Numbered from the stretch's first letter, positions 44,962-54,917 are shown. The stretch: DNA of 64,000 bases from Phocaeicola massiliensis B84634 = Timone 84634 = DSM 17679 = JCM 13223 (GCF_000382445.1 NZ_KB905472.1:2404602-2468601); one strand, 5' to 3'. A program made the numbers and translations. The notes: generated by a model from the letters alone, not told the origin.

Positions 44962-45072
44962 ACGTCCTACTGCAATGGGACGTATATCCTACTGCAATGG
45001 GACGTATATCCTGCTGCAATGGAACGTACGTCCTACTGCAATGGGACGTACGTCCTGTTACAGTAGGACGTA
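44962..45072. repeat. 22-bp-period array with ACGTA cores
   Basis: ACGT cores at 44980, 45002, 45024, 45046 and 45068, exactly 22 bp apart, plus one at 44962 at a shorter step. Unit consensus: ACGTATATCCTACTGCAATG followed by GG. Two units have ACGTACGT. It occupies the middle of the 412-bp gap 44854-45265; the rest of that gap holds two GTAAGCArCGA copies (about 45106 and 45139) and no gene. Confidence 0.85.
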
Positions 45073-45265
45073 GCACTCTTCCGCTCAGGAGCTCTTAACC
45101 GATAGTAAGCAACGACTTAACCCTCCCTTTCTTACAGTAAGCAGCGATGAGGGATTTATCTTCCACATCGGCTGTTGCATCCGAAAACACGAAGGTGTAT
45201 CAACATGAAAACAAGCCATCATCCTGACACACCCTCGGCATTTCGGTTCATTAAAGCAATATCCT

Positions 45266-46147
45266 TTACTTATAAATAGCTTTTTTACCGGCTAACAATG
45301 TGTTTTTCATTAACGAAACGATGGTCATCGGCCCTACCCCTCCCGGCACGGGAGTAATATAAGAACATTTCGGAGCCACTTCGTCAAACTTCACATCTCC
45401 TGTGAGCTTAAAGCCCGACTTCTTACTTGCATCCGGCACACGCGTAGTACCCACATCGATTATCACAGCCCCCTCTTTCACCATGTCGGCTTTTACAAAG
45501 TTGGGCTGACCGAGAGCAGCAATGATGATATCCGCTTCCTGACATTCTTTAACCAAATCCTTGCTACGGCTATGGCAAACCGTTACTGTAGCATCACCCG
45601 GATAAGATTTCTGCATCATCAGGGCTGCCATCGGCTTGCCTACAATGTTGCTACGGCCCAACACTACGCACTTTTTACCTTGCGTTTCGATGTGATAGCG
45701 TTTCAGCAGTTCGAGGATTCCGTTCGGGGTAGCCGATACATAACAAGGAAGTCCGATTGACATACGTCCCACATTGATGGGATGAAAACCGTCCACGTCT
45801 TTACGATAGTCGATGGTCTCAATCACCTTTTGTTCCGATATGTGCTTTGGCAATGGAAGTTGAACGATAAAGCCGTCTACATCGGCATCTTCATTCAGTT
45901 CTCTGACTTTAGCCAACAACTCTTCTTCCGTCACATCAGCCTCATAGCGAATGAGGCTCGATTTAAAACCGCATACTTCGCAAGCCTTTACCTTGGCTGC
46001 CACGTATGTTTCACTTCCTCCGTCATGGCCGACGAGGATAGCTGCCAAGTGAGGACGCTTGCCTCCTTTGGCTACGATTTCGGCAACTTCAGCAGCTATT
46101 TCCTGCTTCACCTGTTCCGAAATGGCTTTTCCGTCAATTAATTGCAT
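45266..46147 (-). CDS. folD: Bifunctional methylenetetrahydrofolate dehydrogenase/cyclohydrolase
   Basis: A 293-residue enzyme interconverting 5,10-methylene-, methenyl- and 10-formyl-tetrahydrofolate with NADP. Seen: [13 protein letters not shown] with the catalytic Tyr48/Lys52 pair, [14 protein letters not shown], the [13 protein letters not shown] loop, [14 protein letters not shown] in the Rossmann domain, and the ending [16 protein letters not shown]. Start is MQLIDGKAI; the longer frame adds 28 non-family residues. It supplies the formyl donor used by Fmt. Own TACATTTG box upstream. Confidence 0.95.
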   Translation of the reverse strand: MQLIDGKAISEQVKQEIAAEVAEIVAKGGKRPHLAAILVGHDGGSETYVAAKVKACEVCGFKSSLIRYEADVTEEELLAKVRELNEDADVDGFIVQLPLPKHISEQKVIETIDYRKDVDGFHPINVGRMSIGLPCYVSATPNGILELLKRYHIETQGKKCVVLGRSNIVGKPMAALMMQKSYPGDATVTVCHSRSKDLVKECQEADIIIAALGQPNFVKADMVKEGAVIIDVGTTRVPDASKKSGFKLTGDVKFDEVAPKCSYITPVPGGVGPMTIVSLMKNTLLAGKKAIYK

Positions 46148-46175
46148 AATCTCTTTGTTAAATGATTCTTTCCAA

Positions 46176-46183
46176 CAAATGTA
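46176..46183 (-). promoter_or_regulatory. Putative -7 box of folD
   Basis: On the minus strand TACATTTG matches TAnnTTTG, 28 nt before the chosen folD start, supporting that start over the longer frame. Confidence 0.5.
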
Positions 46184-46212
46184 GTATAAATCAGTCAGTC
46201 GGCATAATAAAA

Positions 46213-46241
46213 AAAGGAGAAAGTTTTGCACTTCCTCCTTT
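46213..46241 (-). terminator. Terminator of ffh
   Basis: Arms AAAGGAGxAAG/CTTxCTCCTTT with one mismatch. On the minus strand the hairpin is followed by TTTTTTTATTATG. It lies 16 bp after the ffh stop. Confidence 0.75.
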
Positions 46242-46257
46242 CCTTATATATAAGGTA

Positions 46258-47580
46258 TTACTTCTTCATCTTCGGCATCATCTTACCCATCTTGCTGCTT
46301 GTGACCATCTTCATCATCTTGCGCGTCTGGTCGAACTGTTTCAGCAGACGGTTTACTTCCTGAATAGTGGTACCGCTACCCTTGGCAATACGTGTACGGC
46401 GTGTTCCGTTCAGAACCTCGGGATGTGTACGTTCCTCCGGAGTCATGGAATAGATAATAGCCTCGATACTCTTGAAAGCATTGTCATCGATGTCGATATC
46501 CTTGATTGCCTTGCCCACACCCGGAATCATAGAAGCCAGTTCTTTCAGGTTACCCATCTTCTTTATCTGGTGAATCTGAGCCAGGAAGTCGTTGAAGTCG
46601 AACTGGTTCTTCTGAATCTTCTTCTGAAGACGCTTGGCTTCTTCTTCATCGTATTGCTCCTGTGCACGTTCTACCAATGATACGATATCACCCATACCGA
46701 GGATACGGTCTGCCATACGTGCCGGATGGAACTGGTCAATAGCATCCAGCTTTTCACCTGTACCGACAAACTTAATCGGCTTGTTTACTACCGTACGAAT
46801 AGAGAGGGCAGCACCGCCACGGGTATCACCATCCAACTTAGTGAGTACGACACCATTGAAATCAAGACGTTCATTGAACTCGCGGGCAGTATTTACGGCA
46901 TCCTGACCGGTCATTGAATCAACAACAAATAACGTTTCATCGGGATTGATAGCTTTCTTAATGGCTTCAATTTCGTTCATCATCTGTTCGTCGATAGCCA
47001 AACGTCCGGCTGTATCGACAATCACCAGGTCATAACCTTTTGCCTTTGCCTCGTGAATAGCGTTCAGTGCAATCTGCACCGGGTCTTTGCTGCCCGGTTC
47101 GCTATATACGGGGACTTCGATTTGTTCTCCCAAAACAGTCAACTGATCGACAGCAGCAGGACGATAGACGTCGCAGGCCACCAACAAAGGTTTACGGTTC
47201 TTCTTCGCCTTGAGCATACGTGCCAGCTTACCGGAGAAAGTTGTCTTACCCGAACCTTGCAAACCCGACATCAAGATGATTGCAGGACGACCGTTCAATT
47301 CCAGTTCGGCTGTTTCGCCACCCATCAACGCAGTCAGCTCATCATGCACTATCTTTACCATCAACTGGCTAGGCTTGACAGCTGTCAACACATTCTGTCC
47401 CAGCGCTTTCTCTTTCACCGTATCTGTAAAACTCTTGGCTACCTTATAGTTGACGTCGGCATCAAGCAACGCTTTACGAACATCTTTCAGAGTCTCTGCG
47501 ACATTGATTTCGGTGATTTTTCCTTCACCTTTCAGGATTTTAAAAGACCGTTCCAGTCTCTCACTTAAATTATCGAACAT
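46258..47580 (-). CDS. ffh: Signal recognition particle protein Ffh (SRP54)
   Basis: A 440-residue GTPase that binds 4.5S RNA and signal sequences and delivers ribosomes to FtsY at the membrane. Seen: N domain (about 1-85), G domain with GLQGSGKTTFSGKLA, DVYRPAAVDQL, DTAGRLA and TKLDGDTRGG, then the M domain (about 300-440) with the MIPGVGKAI region, GSGTTIQEVNRLLKQF and a Met-rich end (KMMKMVTSSKMGKMMPKMKK). All hallmarks present and length normal. Followed by its terminator. Confidence 0.96.
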   Translation of the reverse strand: MFDNLSERLERSFKILKGEGKITEINVAETLKDVRKALLDADVNYKVAKSFTDTVKEKALGQNVLTAVKPSQLMVKIVHDELTALMGGETAELELNGRPAIILMSGLQGSGKTTFSGKLARMLKAKKNRKPLLVACDVYRPAAVDQLTVLGEQIEVPVYSEPGSKDPVQIALNAIHEAKAKGYDLVIVDTAGRLAIDEQMMNEIEAIKKAINPDETLFVVDSMTGQDAVNTAREFNERLDFNGVVLTKLDGDTRGGAALSIRTVVNKPIKFVGTGEKLDAIDQFHPARMADRILGMGDIVSLVERAQEQYDEEEAKRLQKKIQKNQFDFNDFLAQIHQIKKMGNLKELASMIPGVGKAIKDIDIDDNAFKSIEAIIYSMTPEERTHPEVLNGTRRTRIAKGSGTTIQEVNRLLKQFDQTRKMMKMVTSSKMGKMMPKMKK

Positions 47581-47660
47581 ATATCTTTAATTATAAATTA
47601 CGGATTATGAATTATAAGTTACTGAACTTTAATCACTAACCTTAAACAGCTTTTGAGGTG

Positions 47661-47668
47661 CAAAAATA
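47661..47668 (-). promoter_or_regulatory. Putative -7 box of ffh
   Basis: On the minus strand TATTTTTG matches TAnnTTTG, about 80 nt upstream of the ffh start and inside the gap after the MATE gene. Confidence 0.35.
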
Positions 47669-47685
47669 CAAAAAAGTTAATTACC

Positions 47686-49008
47686 TCATATCTTTTTATT
47701 CTGCCATTTTGCTTTTTTCAAGTAAATAACGCTGCAAATCAATAACAGAGCATAGTAAATTACTTCGGTGGAGAAACAGACAGATACGGGAGCTTTCACA
47801 ATATATCCTATCCAAAAGATATAGGAAGTATAAATGACAAGAGTCACAGTCTCAAGTATCAAGGCAGCCTGTGTGTTGCCCGTGCCCGAAATTCCATTGA
47901 AATAAATATTGGCAACCGATGCAATCAGCATGGCACCTCCTATGACATAAAGAGAAGGTACAGACTCTATCAGCAAAGCCTCCTCATTGGTATAAACAGA
48001 AAGCATTGCCTGCGGAAACACAACCAGAACAGCAACACATACCACCATAATAATAAAAGACATACGGGCAATACGCCCCATCAGTTGCATGACGTGACTC
48101 ACCCCTCCGGCACCAATCAAGTTACTTACTAACGAATTGGCGGTGGTAGACAAGGACTGGACAGGTATCAGCATTACCACATAAATGCTTCTCACTATAT
48201 TTGCAATGGCCAGTTGACGCTGTCCTAATCTCTCTACAGCCACAAAAAAAACAAACCAGGTCGCCATTGCCAAAAAATACTGTACCATCGTAAAACAAGA
48301 AATGCTCAAGATGCGTCCCAGCAAAGTGAAATCAAAACGCGGCCAATGATTCAGCCCATATTTTCGGAAGTCGATTCTTGCCCAAGTATATAGAAGGAAA
48401 AAGACCAATGAAGAGGCCTCAGCAATAACCGAAGCAATGGCAGCCCCTTTCAACCCCAAGGCAGGCAAACCGAAATGACCGAAAATCAGGGCATAATCCA
48501 ACACGACATTCACCATAGCCATGACAATGGCATTCAAGGTCAGTACCTTCGTACGCGTGATACCTATATAAAGAGCACGGAACATGACATTGACAAACGC
48601 AAAAAAGAAACCGAAAATACGCCAGTTCAAAAATTCTTTGGTAGCATCGAATATGGCATCCGAAGAAATAAGCAAGCGTATCAGCGAAGGAGCAGCCGCA
48701 TGAGTCAGCCCAAAAAGACCGACCGCCAATATCAACAGAAAAGCACACCCCTGCATCATAACAGGCCCTACATCTCTGAATCTGCCTTCTCCATTGCGCC
48801 GGGCTATCATAATCTGCGAACCTGTACTAAAGCCAAAGGCTATCGTAAAAACGCAAATGTAAAACAATCCACCCATGGCCGAAGCACCGAGTTCCACTTC
48901 ACCCACTCTCCCCAAAAAGGCGGTATCTGTCACATTAATAATGTTTTGTGCCAATAATCCGAGGAATATCGGATAACTGACGTTCCATATTTCTTTGTTA
49001 GTATACAT
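47686..49008 (-). CDS. MATE-family efflux transporter
   Basis: A 440-residue inner-membrane protein with about 12 TM segments in two six-helix halves. N-terminal NVTDTAFLGRVGEVELGASAM and the internal LSTTANSLVSNLIGAG are typical of MATE (NorM/DinF-like) exporters, which use Na+ or H+ gradients to pump cationic compounds. The family has many members in each Bacteroides genome, and the substrate is not predictable. Own promoter box TACCTTTG at 49038-49045. Confidence 0.9.
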   Translation of the reverse strand: MYTNKEIWNVSYPIFLGLLAQNIINVTDTAFLGRVGEVELGASAMGGLFYICVFTIAFGFSTGSQIMIARRNGEGRFRDVGPVMMQGCAFLLILAVGLFGLTHAAAPSLIRLLISSDAIFDATKEFLNWRIFGFFFAFVNVMFRALYIGITRTKVLTLNAIVMAMVNVVLDYALIFGHFGLPALGLKGAAIASVIAEASSLVFFLLYTWARIDFRKYGLNHWPRFDFTLLGRILSISCFTMVQYFLAMATWFVFFVAVERLGQRQLAIANIVRSIYVVMLIPVQSLSTTANSLVSNLIGAGGVSHVMQLMGRIARMSFIIMVVCVAVLVVFPQAMLSVYTNEEALLIESVPSLYVIGGAMLIASVANIYFNGISGTGNTQAALILETVTLVIYTSYIFWIGYIVKAPVSVCFSTEVIYYALLLICSVIYLKKAKWQNKKI

Positions 49009-49037
49009 ACTTACTTTTTGATTGCTTAAAAGAGTTA

Positions 49038-49045
49038 CAAAGGTA
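49038..49045 (-). promoter_or_regulatory. Putative -7 box of the MATE gene
   Basis: On the minus strand TACCTTTG matches TAnnTTTG, 29 nt before the start codon. Confidence 0.5.
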
Positions 49046-49173
49046 GGAATATTTATTCTGTTTTACATTGTTTCGTGACTTAATAACTGTTATACCATTT
49101 ATTGCAAGTTCAAATAGTTTCTTCTGAAACAGTTGAAATATTCATCTAAAAGCGCAATTAATTGCACAATTCC

Positions 49174-49204
49174 TTTGCTTGTGTGTTATTTTATCCTACC
49201 TTTG
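49174..49204 (+). promoter_or_regulatory. Bacteroides-type promoter of the FadL-like gene
   Basis: TTTG (49174-49177), 19-bp spacer, TACCTTTG (49197-49204): both elements of the sigma-ABfr consensus at correct spacing, 29 nt before the start codon. Confidence 0.75.
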
Positions 49205-49233
49205 CGCCCGAAAATCAAAAAACAAAATAATTA

Positions 49234-50553
49234 ATGAAGAAAATTCTACTGATTGGCGCAGCGACGCTAATGGTTTCAAATCCAACTTTTGCAGGAGGTA
49301 TCCTGACTAACACAAATCAACATGCTTCTTTTCTGAGAATGATTGCCCGTGGTGCTTCAATCGATATCGACGGTGTTTATTCCAACCCGGCAGGTTTGTC
49401 TTTTCTGACCGAAGACGGATTTTATCTTTCTTTGACCGGACAGAGTGCTTACCAAACCCGTGAGATAACTTCCACTTTCCCATTATTTCAGGCTGTCGAC
49501 GGTGAAGGCACATCACGTCTTTACAAAGGTACGGCTTCTGCTCCTTTCATCCCCAGTTTCCACGGAGCTTACAAGAAAGGCGATTGGACTATCTCTGCCA
49601 GTTTTGCCATCACCGGCGGTGGCGGCAAGGCTTCTTTTGATGACGGTTTGCCCATGTTCAGTGCTGCTGCAATGGGGTTGCTTGCAACCAAAGGACTGAC
49701 TCCCGATAAGTATATTATTAACAGTGCCATGGACGGACGCCAATATATTTATGGTGCGCAATTAGGATTAAGTTATAAAATCAATGACTGGCTGTCAGTA
49801 TTTGCCGGAGGGCGTATGAACTATTTCAGCGGAGGTTATGAAGGTTTTCTGGATGCCAAACTGATTCCCGAACGGGGTGGTTCTCAGCTTGCCAATATTG
49901 AGCTGGACTGCGACCAGACAGGTTGGGGACTGACTCCCATTATCGGAGCAGACGTTAAGTTCGGAAAATGGAACTTTGCTGCCAAGTATGAGTTTAAAAC
50001 CAACATGAATATCGAAAACAAAACACACAAGATAGATGTAAACCCGGTAGAAGCCGAGCCGCTGCTTGCTCCTTACAAAGACGGCGTAAATACTCCCAGT
50101 GATATTCCTTCTTTATTAACAATTGCTGCCGGATATGAAATCCTGCCCACTCTGCGCGCTTCCGTAGAATATCATTTCTATGATGATAAATCGGCAGGCA
50201 TGGCAGAGGGAAGACAGAAATACTTGACTAAAGGCGCGAATGAATACTTGGCCGGCATCGAATGGGATGCTACCAAACAACTGACAATCAGTGGCGGTTA
50301 CCAGAACACAGACTATGGATTGTCCAACAACTTCCAGACTGATACAAGTTTCTATTGCGATTCTTATTCTCTGGGCTTTGGCGCCAAAATCAAAATGAAT
50401 TCGCATTTGAACCTGAACATCGCTTATTTCTGGACAACATACGATGATTACACCAAAACTTCAGAGAACTACAATAACACAACCATAAAAGGAACAGATG
50501 TCTATGCCCGTACCAATAAAGTATTCGGCTTAAGTGTAGATTATCATTTCTAA
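49234..50553 (+). CDS. OmpP1/FadL-family outer-membrane transport protein
   Basis: A 439-residue outer-membrane barrel. Signal peptide ends at about residue 20 (NPTFA-GG). The N-terminal SFLRMIARGASIDIDGVYSNPAGLSFL is the FadL/TodX hatch region (the NPAGL motif), followed by amphipathic strands to the final LSVDYHF with terminal Phe, the barrel assembly signal. FadL-type proteins admit hydrophobic substrates such as long-chain fatty acids or aromatics by lateral diffusion; the substrate here is unknown. Single-gene transcript with a strong promoter. Confidence 0.88.
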   Translation: MKKILLIGAATLMVSNPTFAGGILTNTNQHASFLRMIARGASIDIDGVYSNPAGLSFLTEDGFYLSLTGQSAYQTREITSTFPLFQAVDGEGTSRLYKGTASAPFIPSFHGAYKKGDWTISASFAITGGGGKASFDDGLPMFSAAAMGLLATKGLTPDKYIINSAMDGRQYIYGAQLGLSYKINDWLSVFAGGRMNYFSGGYEGFLDAKLIPERGGSQLANIELDCDQTGWGLTPIIGADVKFGKWNFAAKYEFKTNMNIENKTHKIDVNPVEAEPLLAPYKDGVNTPSDIPSLLTIAAGYEILPTLRASVEYHFYDDKSAGMAEGRQKYLTKGANEYLAGIEWDATKQLTISGGYQNTDYGLSNNFQTDTSFYCDSYSLGFGAKIKMNSHLNLNIAYFWTTYDDYTKTSENYNNTTIKGTDVYARTNKVFGLSVDYHF

Positions 50554-50574
50554 AAAGAATCTTACTCTTTAAGG

Positions 50575-50601
50575 TAGAGGCGGGCTTAAAACCTGCCTCT
50601 A
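50575..50601. terminator. Hairpin between convergent FadL-like and fimbrial genes
   Basis: Arms TAGAGGCGGG/CCTGCCTCTA with one mismatch and a 7-nt loop. T runs are weak on both sides. It probably serves as a bidirectional terminator. Confidence 0.55.
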
Positions 50602-50622
50602 TTCATTATACATAAGTACTCC

Positions 50623-51948
50623 TTATTTTGAAAAGTGATGGGTAGTAACGACACGAATCAGATAAAACTTATCCTTTCCCGCTTTCGTAACTCTCTTTGC
50701 GCCAATAAACTGAAAAGAATAGAAAACACCCTCTTTATCACATAAATAGCGTGTATCCGAATCATGTGTTATTTCCAGCTCTTCTTGGTTCCTGGCTTCT
50801 ATTTTCTCATTCAAATCAATCAATCTGTCACCATTAAACCGGTCTCTAATTGCTTTGGCTTCCTGTTCCGTAGGAAAACGCCAGTTCTTTATATTATGAA
50901 CAGAATAGCCTTCGGGAACAGACCGGGCAGTTGCTATTTGACTTTCCCATTCTTCCAAACTCATCAGTAACAAATCTGTTCCACTTCCATCGCTACTTTT
51001 ACTGGAAGCGGCTACAATACAATCATTCCAAATGCTTCCAACCTCGGGAACTCCCGATATATCCTCATCCACATCTTCATCATTGGAGTTGTCTTCATCC
51101 GTTTCAAATTTAAACTCGACATCTATCGCATCCTCCCAACCTTTGGCTATCAGGCTTCCATCGATAGAAATATCTCCTGTATAGCTGCCACCTATATTAT
51201 AAGGATGATTGGCTTGAGGAACAACTTTACTGACATATCCATACGTGTGGCTTCCTTTTGAATCGTCCAGCGTGATGGACAAAGTGGTTTGAGAGCCGGA
51301 ACCGGGAAAGATATAAACAGGTCCCGCAGTCCATCTCCCATCTGTCCCTAACGCACACTCTATTTCCAGTTTCTTTTCCTCACCTCCATATTTTCCTTCA
51401 AAATTAAGAGAAGAATGCAAAGGCGATATGCCTACTTTCACCTGTTTAACCTTATCCGCTTTTGTCAGAACAACATTAAGAGAAGCCACCATGTAAGTAA
51501 GCAGAAGATTCACCGTTTTATTCTTTCCTTCCAATGAAACGTCAGCCATTCCCATCATCATTGCTTTTGAAGCACAACCACCTTCTTGCATAGTGATTAC
51601 ATCGCTGATTTTGGGATTATCGGACATCACATATCCTTTAGATACTCCCGAAAGAGCCACCACCTTAAAATTTCCCGAAGGTAACTGCAGATTCATTTCC
51701 ACCTCTTCCGAAGTTATCTTCTGCTTTGCCGCACAGTCTCCTTTCTCATTAAAAGCATACAGATAAACCGGATATTCAATAGATGTATTTCCGCCGGAAC
51801 GGGCCATTATTTTCAATGCTGTCCCATCAGAAGACGACACATCGTCTTCTTCTCCATCATCCATTACACGCTGACACGAGAAAGAGAGTGTCAGAAACAA
51901 TGACAAAAACAATATAAAACGAAACTGACCTTTATTTATTTTCTTCAT
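50623..51948 (-). CDS. FimB/Mfa2-like fimbrial lipoprotein
   Basis: A 441-residue lipoprotein with lipobox LSFSC (Cys25). The middle (about 50-275) resembles the FimB/Mfa2 anchor fold: IEYPVYLYAFNEKGDC, LPSGNFKVVALSGV, VNLLLTYMVASLNVVL, NHPYNIGGSYTG. An acidic Asp/Glu/Asn linker (about 280-300) precedes a C-terminal module (about 305-441) with WRFPTEQEAKAIRDRF, like the DUF1566-type modules found on cell-surface proteins. It overlaps its partner by 17 bp. Probably a fimbrial anchor or accessory tip subunit. Confidence 0.68.
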   Translation of the reverse strand: MKKINKGQFRFILFLSLFLTLSFSCQRVMDDGEEDDVSSSDGTALKIMARSGGNTSIEYPVYLYAFNEKGDCAAKQKITSEEVEMNLQLPSGNFKVVALSGVSKGYVMSDNPKISDVITMQEGGCASKAMMMGMADVSLEGKNKTVNLLLTYMVASLNVVLTKADKVKQVKVGISPLHSSLNFEGKYGGEEKKLEIECALGTDGRWTAGPVYIFPGSGSQTTLSITLDDSKGSHTYGYVSKVVPQANHPYNIGGSYTGDISIDGSLIAKGWEDAIDVEFKFETDEDNSNDEDVDEDISGVPEVGSIWNDCIVAASSKSSDGSGTDLLLMSLEEWESQIATARSVPEGYSVHNIKNWRFPTEQEAKAIRDRFNGDRLIDLNEKIEARNQEELEITHDSDTRYLCDKEGVFYSFQFIGAKRVTKAGKDKFYLIRVVTTHHFSK

Positions 51949-52906
51949 CTCCGGTCTTTACATCAAGGTTAATATCCCCCATTTCTCCGCCGTCATTCCA
52001 GCTGCCAATCTCCCCTCCCGTTATTTGTATTTCTTTTCCATTGACCGCAATATTATACTTTTGATGAGTACCTTCCTTAAATGCATTATCTTTGGCAAAA
52101 GTAGAAATGGAAGCGGCATAAGACTTACCTGCAACCGAATATTCCAACGTCAATGAAACGGGAGTATCGGATGTTTTCTGATTCAATATGAAATAATAAG
52201 AAACACCTTCCTTTTCATCCGCCATTGAATGGTTATTCAGGGAAACGCTCAACAAATCGGAATCACCTTCCTGCGTAAGAGTAACCTTCTCTGTCTCAAA
52301 CGAATAAGTAGCAGAAGAAATAATATTACCACCTTCCAGCGACAAGTTAGTCAGAACCGCATCAGATAATGTACCGGCAGCTTTTATATCAAATTGCACC
52401 AAACAAGAAATATGGCGAAAAGAGTTATTGCCGGTAAAAGCAACGGTTCCATCCTCTCCATAAGCCTGAGTCACCTCTGCCACCATAAAATCATACTTCT
52501 GGATATTTTCCCAACTACCATCCTGTCCCTTCAAAGATGGCAGACATACTTTTGTTCTATCAGTAGTCGCATCATTATATGGATAAAAGGCAGAGAATGT
52601 ACTTTCAGTCACCAAATCATCCCAATAAGCTTTTGGAGAAGTCCATTTCAAGGAATAAGTCCATTCCGTGACCGGATTATCATCTACGAACATACCGATT
52701 TTATCACCTTCTGCAAAAATAGCACTCCCCACTTCTCCCGAATAACGGGGAGTCGGCTCATTATGTATAACCCCTATTTGAGCTATAACAGACATTGGTA
52801 ACTGTTGACCCTCCTGCCTTTCAGAGTCTTCTTCAAATTGCTCTTGACAAGACAAAAATAGAATACTGCCCAAACAACAGACAGCAACACCGTTCAAATA
52901 CTTCAT
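51932..52906 (-). CDS. Fimbrillin-family (Mfa-like) lipoprotein
   Basis: A 324-residue lipoprotein, lipobox LFLSC (Cys20). Typical fimbrillin features: FAEGDKIGMFVDD early, STFSAFYPYND, SFRHISCLVQFDIKAAG, and the C-terminal GTHQKYNIAVNGKEIQITGGEIGSWNDGGEMG, a signature of Bacteroidota Mfa-like domains. Such proteins form surface fimbriae or associated adhesins after lipid anchoring and cleavage. Two-gene operon with the downstream FimB/Mfa2-like lipoprotein. Major versus tip subunit cannot be told. Confidence 0.82.
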   Translation of the reverse strand: MKYLNGVAVCCLGSILFLSCQEQFEEDSERQEGQQLPMSVIAQIGVIHNEPTPRYSGEVGSAIFAEGDKIGMFVDDNPVTEWTYSLKWTSPKAYWDDLVTESTFSAFYPYNDATTDRTKVCLPSLKGQDGSWENIQKYDFMVAEVTQAYGEDGTVAFTGNNSFRHISCLVQFDIKAAGTLSDAVLTNLSLEGGNIISSATYSFETEKVTLTQEGDSDLLSVSLNNHSMADEKEGVSYYFILNQKTSDTPVSLTLEYSVAGKSYAASISTFAKDNAFKEGTHQKYNIAVNGKEIQITGGEIGSWNDGGEMGDINLDVKTGDEENK

Positions 52907-53330
52907 TGTATCTAATTTATATTTAAAGACATAAGATATGCATTATCACATATCCCTTAATAATACCAAAAACAGGTCAAGCTGATTAGTCGTCGATACA
53001 GAAGTTTTTAATTAGTGCATTAATGGCTATTATTCAGTTGTACACTCATGTGAAAGTACTTTTTATCTCTTTACAGTCAAACATTTAATTAACTTTTGTT
53101 CATAAGCTTTCGTTAATAAACTATTTATGAGAATCTTAACACGGGAAAAATATTTCACCCTTTATAACAGGGCTATCAAGGACACATTATTATATTTAGA
53201 AATATGCTTTCTGCAAAAAAGAAGAAAAATATTATGTCTCTAACACTCTGCGAACAAAAAATATTAGTAACTTTGCCACACCCTTAATAAACGAGATTAT
53301 AATTATACACTATAAACAAATTAAGAGATT
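52907..53330. other. Divergent intergenic region between fimbrial operon and pgk
   Basis: 424 bp, AT-rich, with no credible reading frame. It holds the pgk -7 box and presumably the fimbrial promoter, for which no clear consensus match was found. Confidence 0.6.
53268..53275 (+). promoter_or_regulatory. Putative -7 box of pgk
   Basis: TAACTTTG matches TAnnTTTG, 55 nt before the pgk start. The -33 region is weak (TCTG at a short spacing). Confidence 0.5.
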
Positions 53331-54584
53331 ATGCAAACAATTGACAATTTCAACTTTGCCGGTAAAAAGGCGATTGTCCGCGTGGACTTCAATGTACCTT
53401 TGGATGAAAATGGTAAAATCACTGACGATACCCGTATCCGTGGTGCTCTTCCTACACTGAAGAAAGTTTTGGCTGATGGTGGTAGTTTGATTATCATGTC
53501 ACACATGGGTAAACCCAAAGGAAAAGTCAATGCTAAATTCTCATTGAGCCAGATTACAGACGCTGTTTCTGAAAAATTGGGCGTACCTGTTCAATTTGCT
53601 CCGGACTGTGCTAAAGCAAGTGATGCTGCAGCAGCTTTGAAAGCGGGAGAAGTCCTGTTATTGGAAAACTTGCGTTTCTATCCTGAAGAAGAAGGAAAAC
53701 CTGTCGGAATTGATAAAGAAGATCCTGCATACGAAGATGCAAAAAAAGCGATGAAAGCTTCTCAAAAAGAGTTTGCCAAGACATTGGCTTCATACGCCGA
53801 CTGTTATATAAATGACGCATTCGGTACTGCACACCGCAAACATGCTTCTACTGCCGTTATCGCTGATTACTTCGATGCTGACCACAAGATGTTAGGCTAT
53901 CTGATGGAGAAAGAAGTAAAGGCCGTTGATAATATTCTGAAAGACATCAAACGTCCTTTTACTGCTATCATGGGTGGCTCTAAAGTTTCTACCAAAATCG
54001 GTATTATTGAAAACTTGATGGACAAAGTTGACAACCTGATTCTTTGCGGTGGTATGACTTACACTTTCGCCAAAGCACAGGGTGGAAAAATCGGTAACTC
54101 TATCGTTGAAGACGATAAACTGGAATTGGCACTTGACATCATTGCCAAAGCAAAAGCCAAAGGTGTAAATCTGGTATTGGGTACTGACTGTGTAGCAGCC
54201 GATGCATTCTCTAACGATGCTAATACTCAGATTGTTCCTTCCAACAACATTCCTGACGGATGGGAAGGTCTTGACGCAGGTCCTGAAACTCAAAAATCAT
54301 TTGCTGCCGCCATCGAAAATGCCAAGACTATCCTTTGGAACGGTCCTGCAGGTGTATTTGAATTTGACAACTTTACTGCCGGTTCACGTGCTATCGCTGA
54401 AGCCATTGCAAAAGCAACTAAAAACGGAGCATTCTCATTAATCGGTGGTGGTGACTCTGTAGCTTGTATCAACAAGTTCGGTATGGCTGACCAAGTATCT
54501 TACATCTCTACAGGTGGTGGTGCTTTGCTGGAAGCAATCGAAGGAAAAGTTCTTCCGGGAGTTGCAGCTATCAAAGGTGAATAA
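53331..54584 (+). CDS. pgk: Phosphoglycerate kinase
   Basis: A 417-residue glycolytic kinase transferring phosphate between 1,3-bisphosphoglycerate and ADP. Seen: [15 protein letters not shown], the SHMGKPKG substrate loop, [45 protein letters not shown] and the C-terminal nucleotide loop [16 protein letters not shown]. Canonical length. Codon choice (GCT, GGT, GAC) is typical of a highly expressed gene. Transcribed alone, followed by a repetitive hairpin element. Confidence 0.97.
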   Translation: MQTIDNFNFAGKKAIVRVDFNVPLDENGKITDDTRIRGALPTLKKVLADGGSLIIMSHMGKPKGKVNAKFSLSQITDAVSEKLGVPVQFAPDCAKASDAAAALKAGEVLLLENLRFYPEEEGKPVGIDKEDPAYEDAKKAMKASQKEFAKTLASYADCYINDAFGTAHRKHASTAVIADYFDADHKMLGYLMEKEVKAVDNILKDIKRPFTAIMGGSKVSTKIGIIENLMDKVDNLILCGGMTYTFAKAQGGKIGNSIVEDDKLELALDIIAKAKAKGVNLVLGTDCVAADAFSNDANTQIVPSNNIPDGWEGLDAGPETQKSFAAAIENAKTILWNGPAGVFEFDNFTAGSRAIAEAIAKATKNGAFSLIGGGDSVACINKFGMADQVSYISTGGGALLEAIEGKVLPGVAAIKGE

Positions 54585-54625
54585 TCAGTATATATCCCCT
54601 GATACAAAATAAAGAAAAGGAGTTG

Positions 54626-54766
54626 TGTCAAACCGCGGATAATGCTGTCGTTTAGTTCGTAGGGGCGAGGTTCGCCCGCCCGAAAGCAGTTTGCTTTGTG
54701 TATTCGGGCAGACCCTGCCCCTACAGCTGACGATGGGATAGCCCGGTTGAGTTTTGACATAGCCCT
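54626..54766. repeat. Imperfect inverted-repeat element (REP/MITE-like)
   Basis: Inner arms: GTAGGGGCGAGGTTCGCCCG at 54659 on, and TTCGGGCAGACCCTGCCCC to 54724. Outer, weaker arms: TGTCAAAcCGCGG near 54627 and its relative CGGTTGAGTTTTGACA near 54744-54760. GC-rich against the AT-rich 54585-54977 gap. No gene inside. GTAGGGGCG-type repeats are scattered in many Bacteroidota genomes. Confidence 0.65.
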
Positions 54767-54917
54767 TTTTGAGTTTTCATTCCTACACTCCCATATCTCT
54801 TCTTTCCAAGACAAGCACAGGTACAAAGTTTGAGTGGTAGCAAAAAAATTTTCAAGGAATAAGTATAATCAAAGCCACACGTAACACAAAGGTTCAACGA
54901 CATTTCCTTCTCTTTCA

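Noticed and set aside
44962-45072. CRISPR-like array
   Set aside because: Repeats are contiguous with no spacers, and the only fixed part is the ACGTA core with a similar linker.
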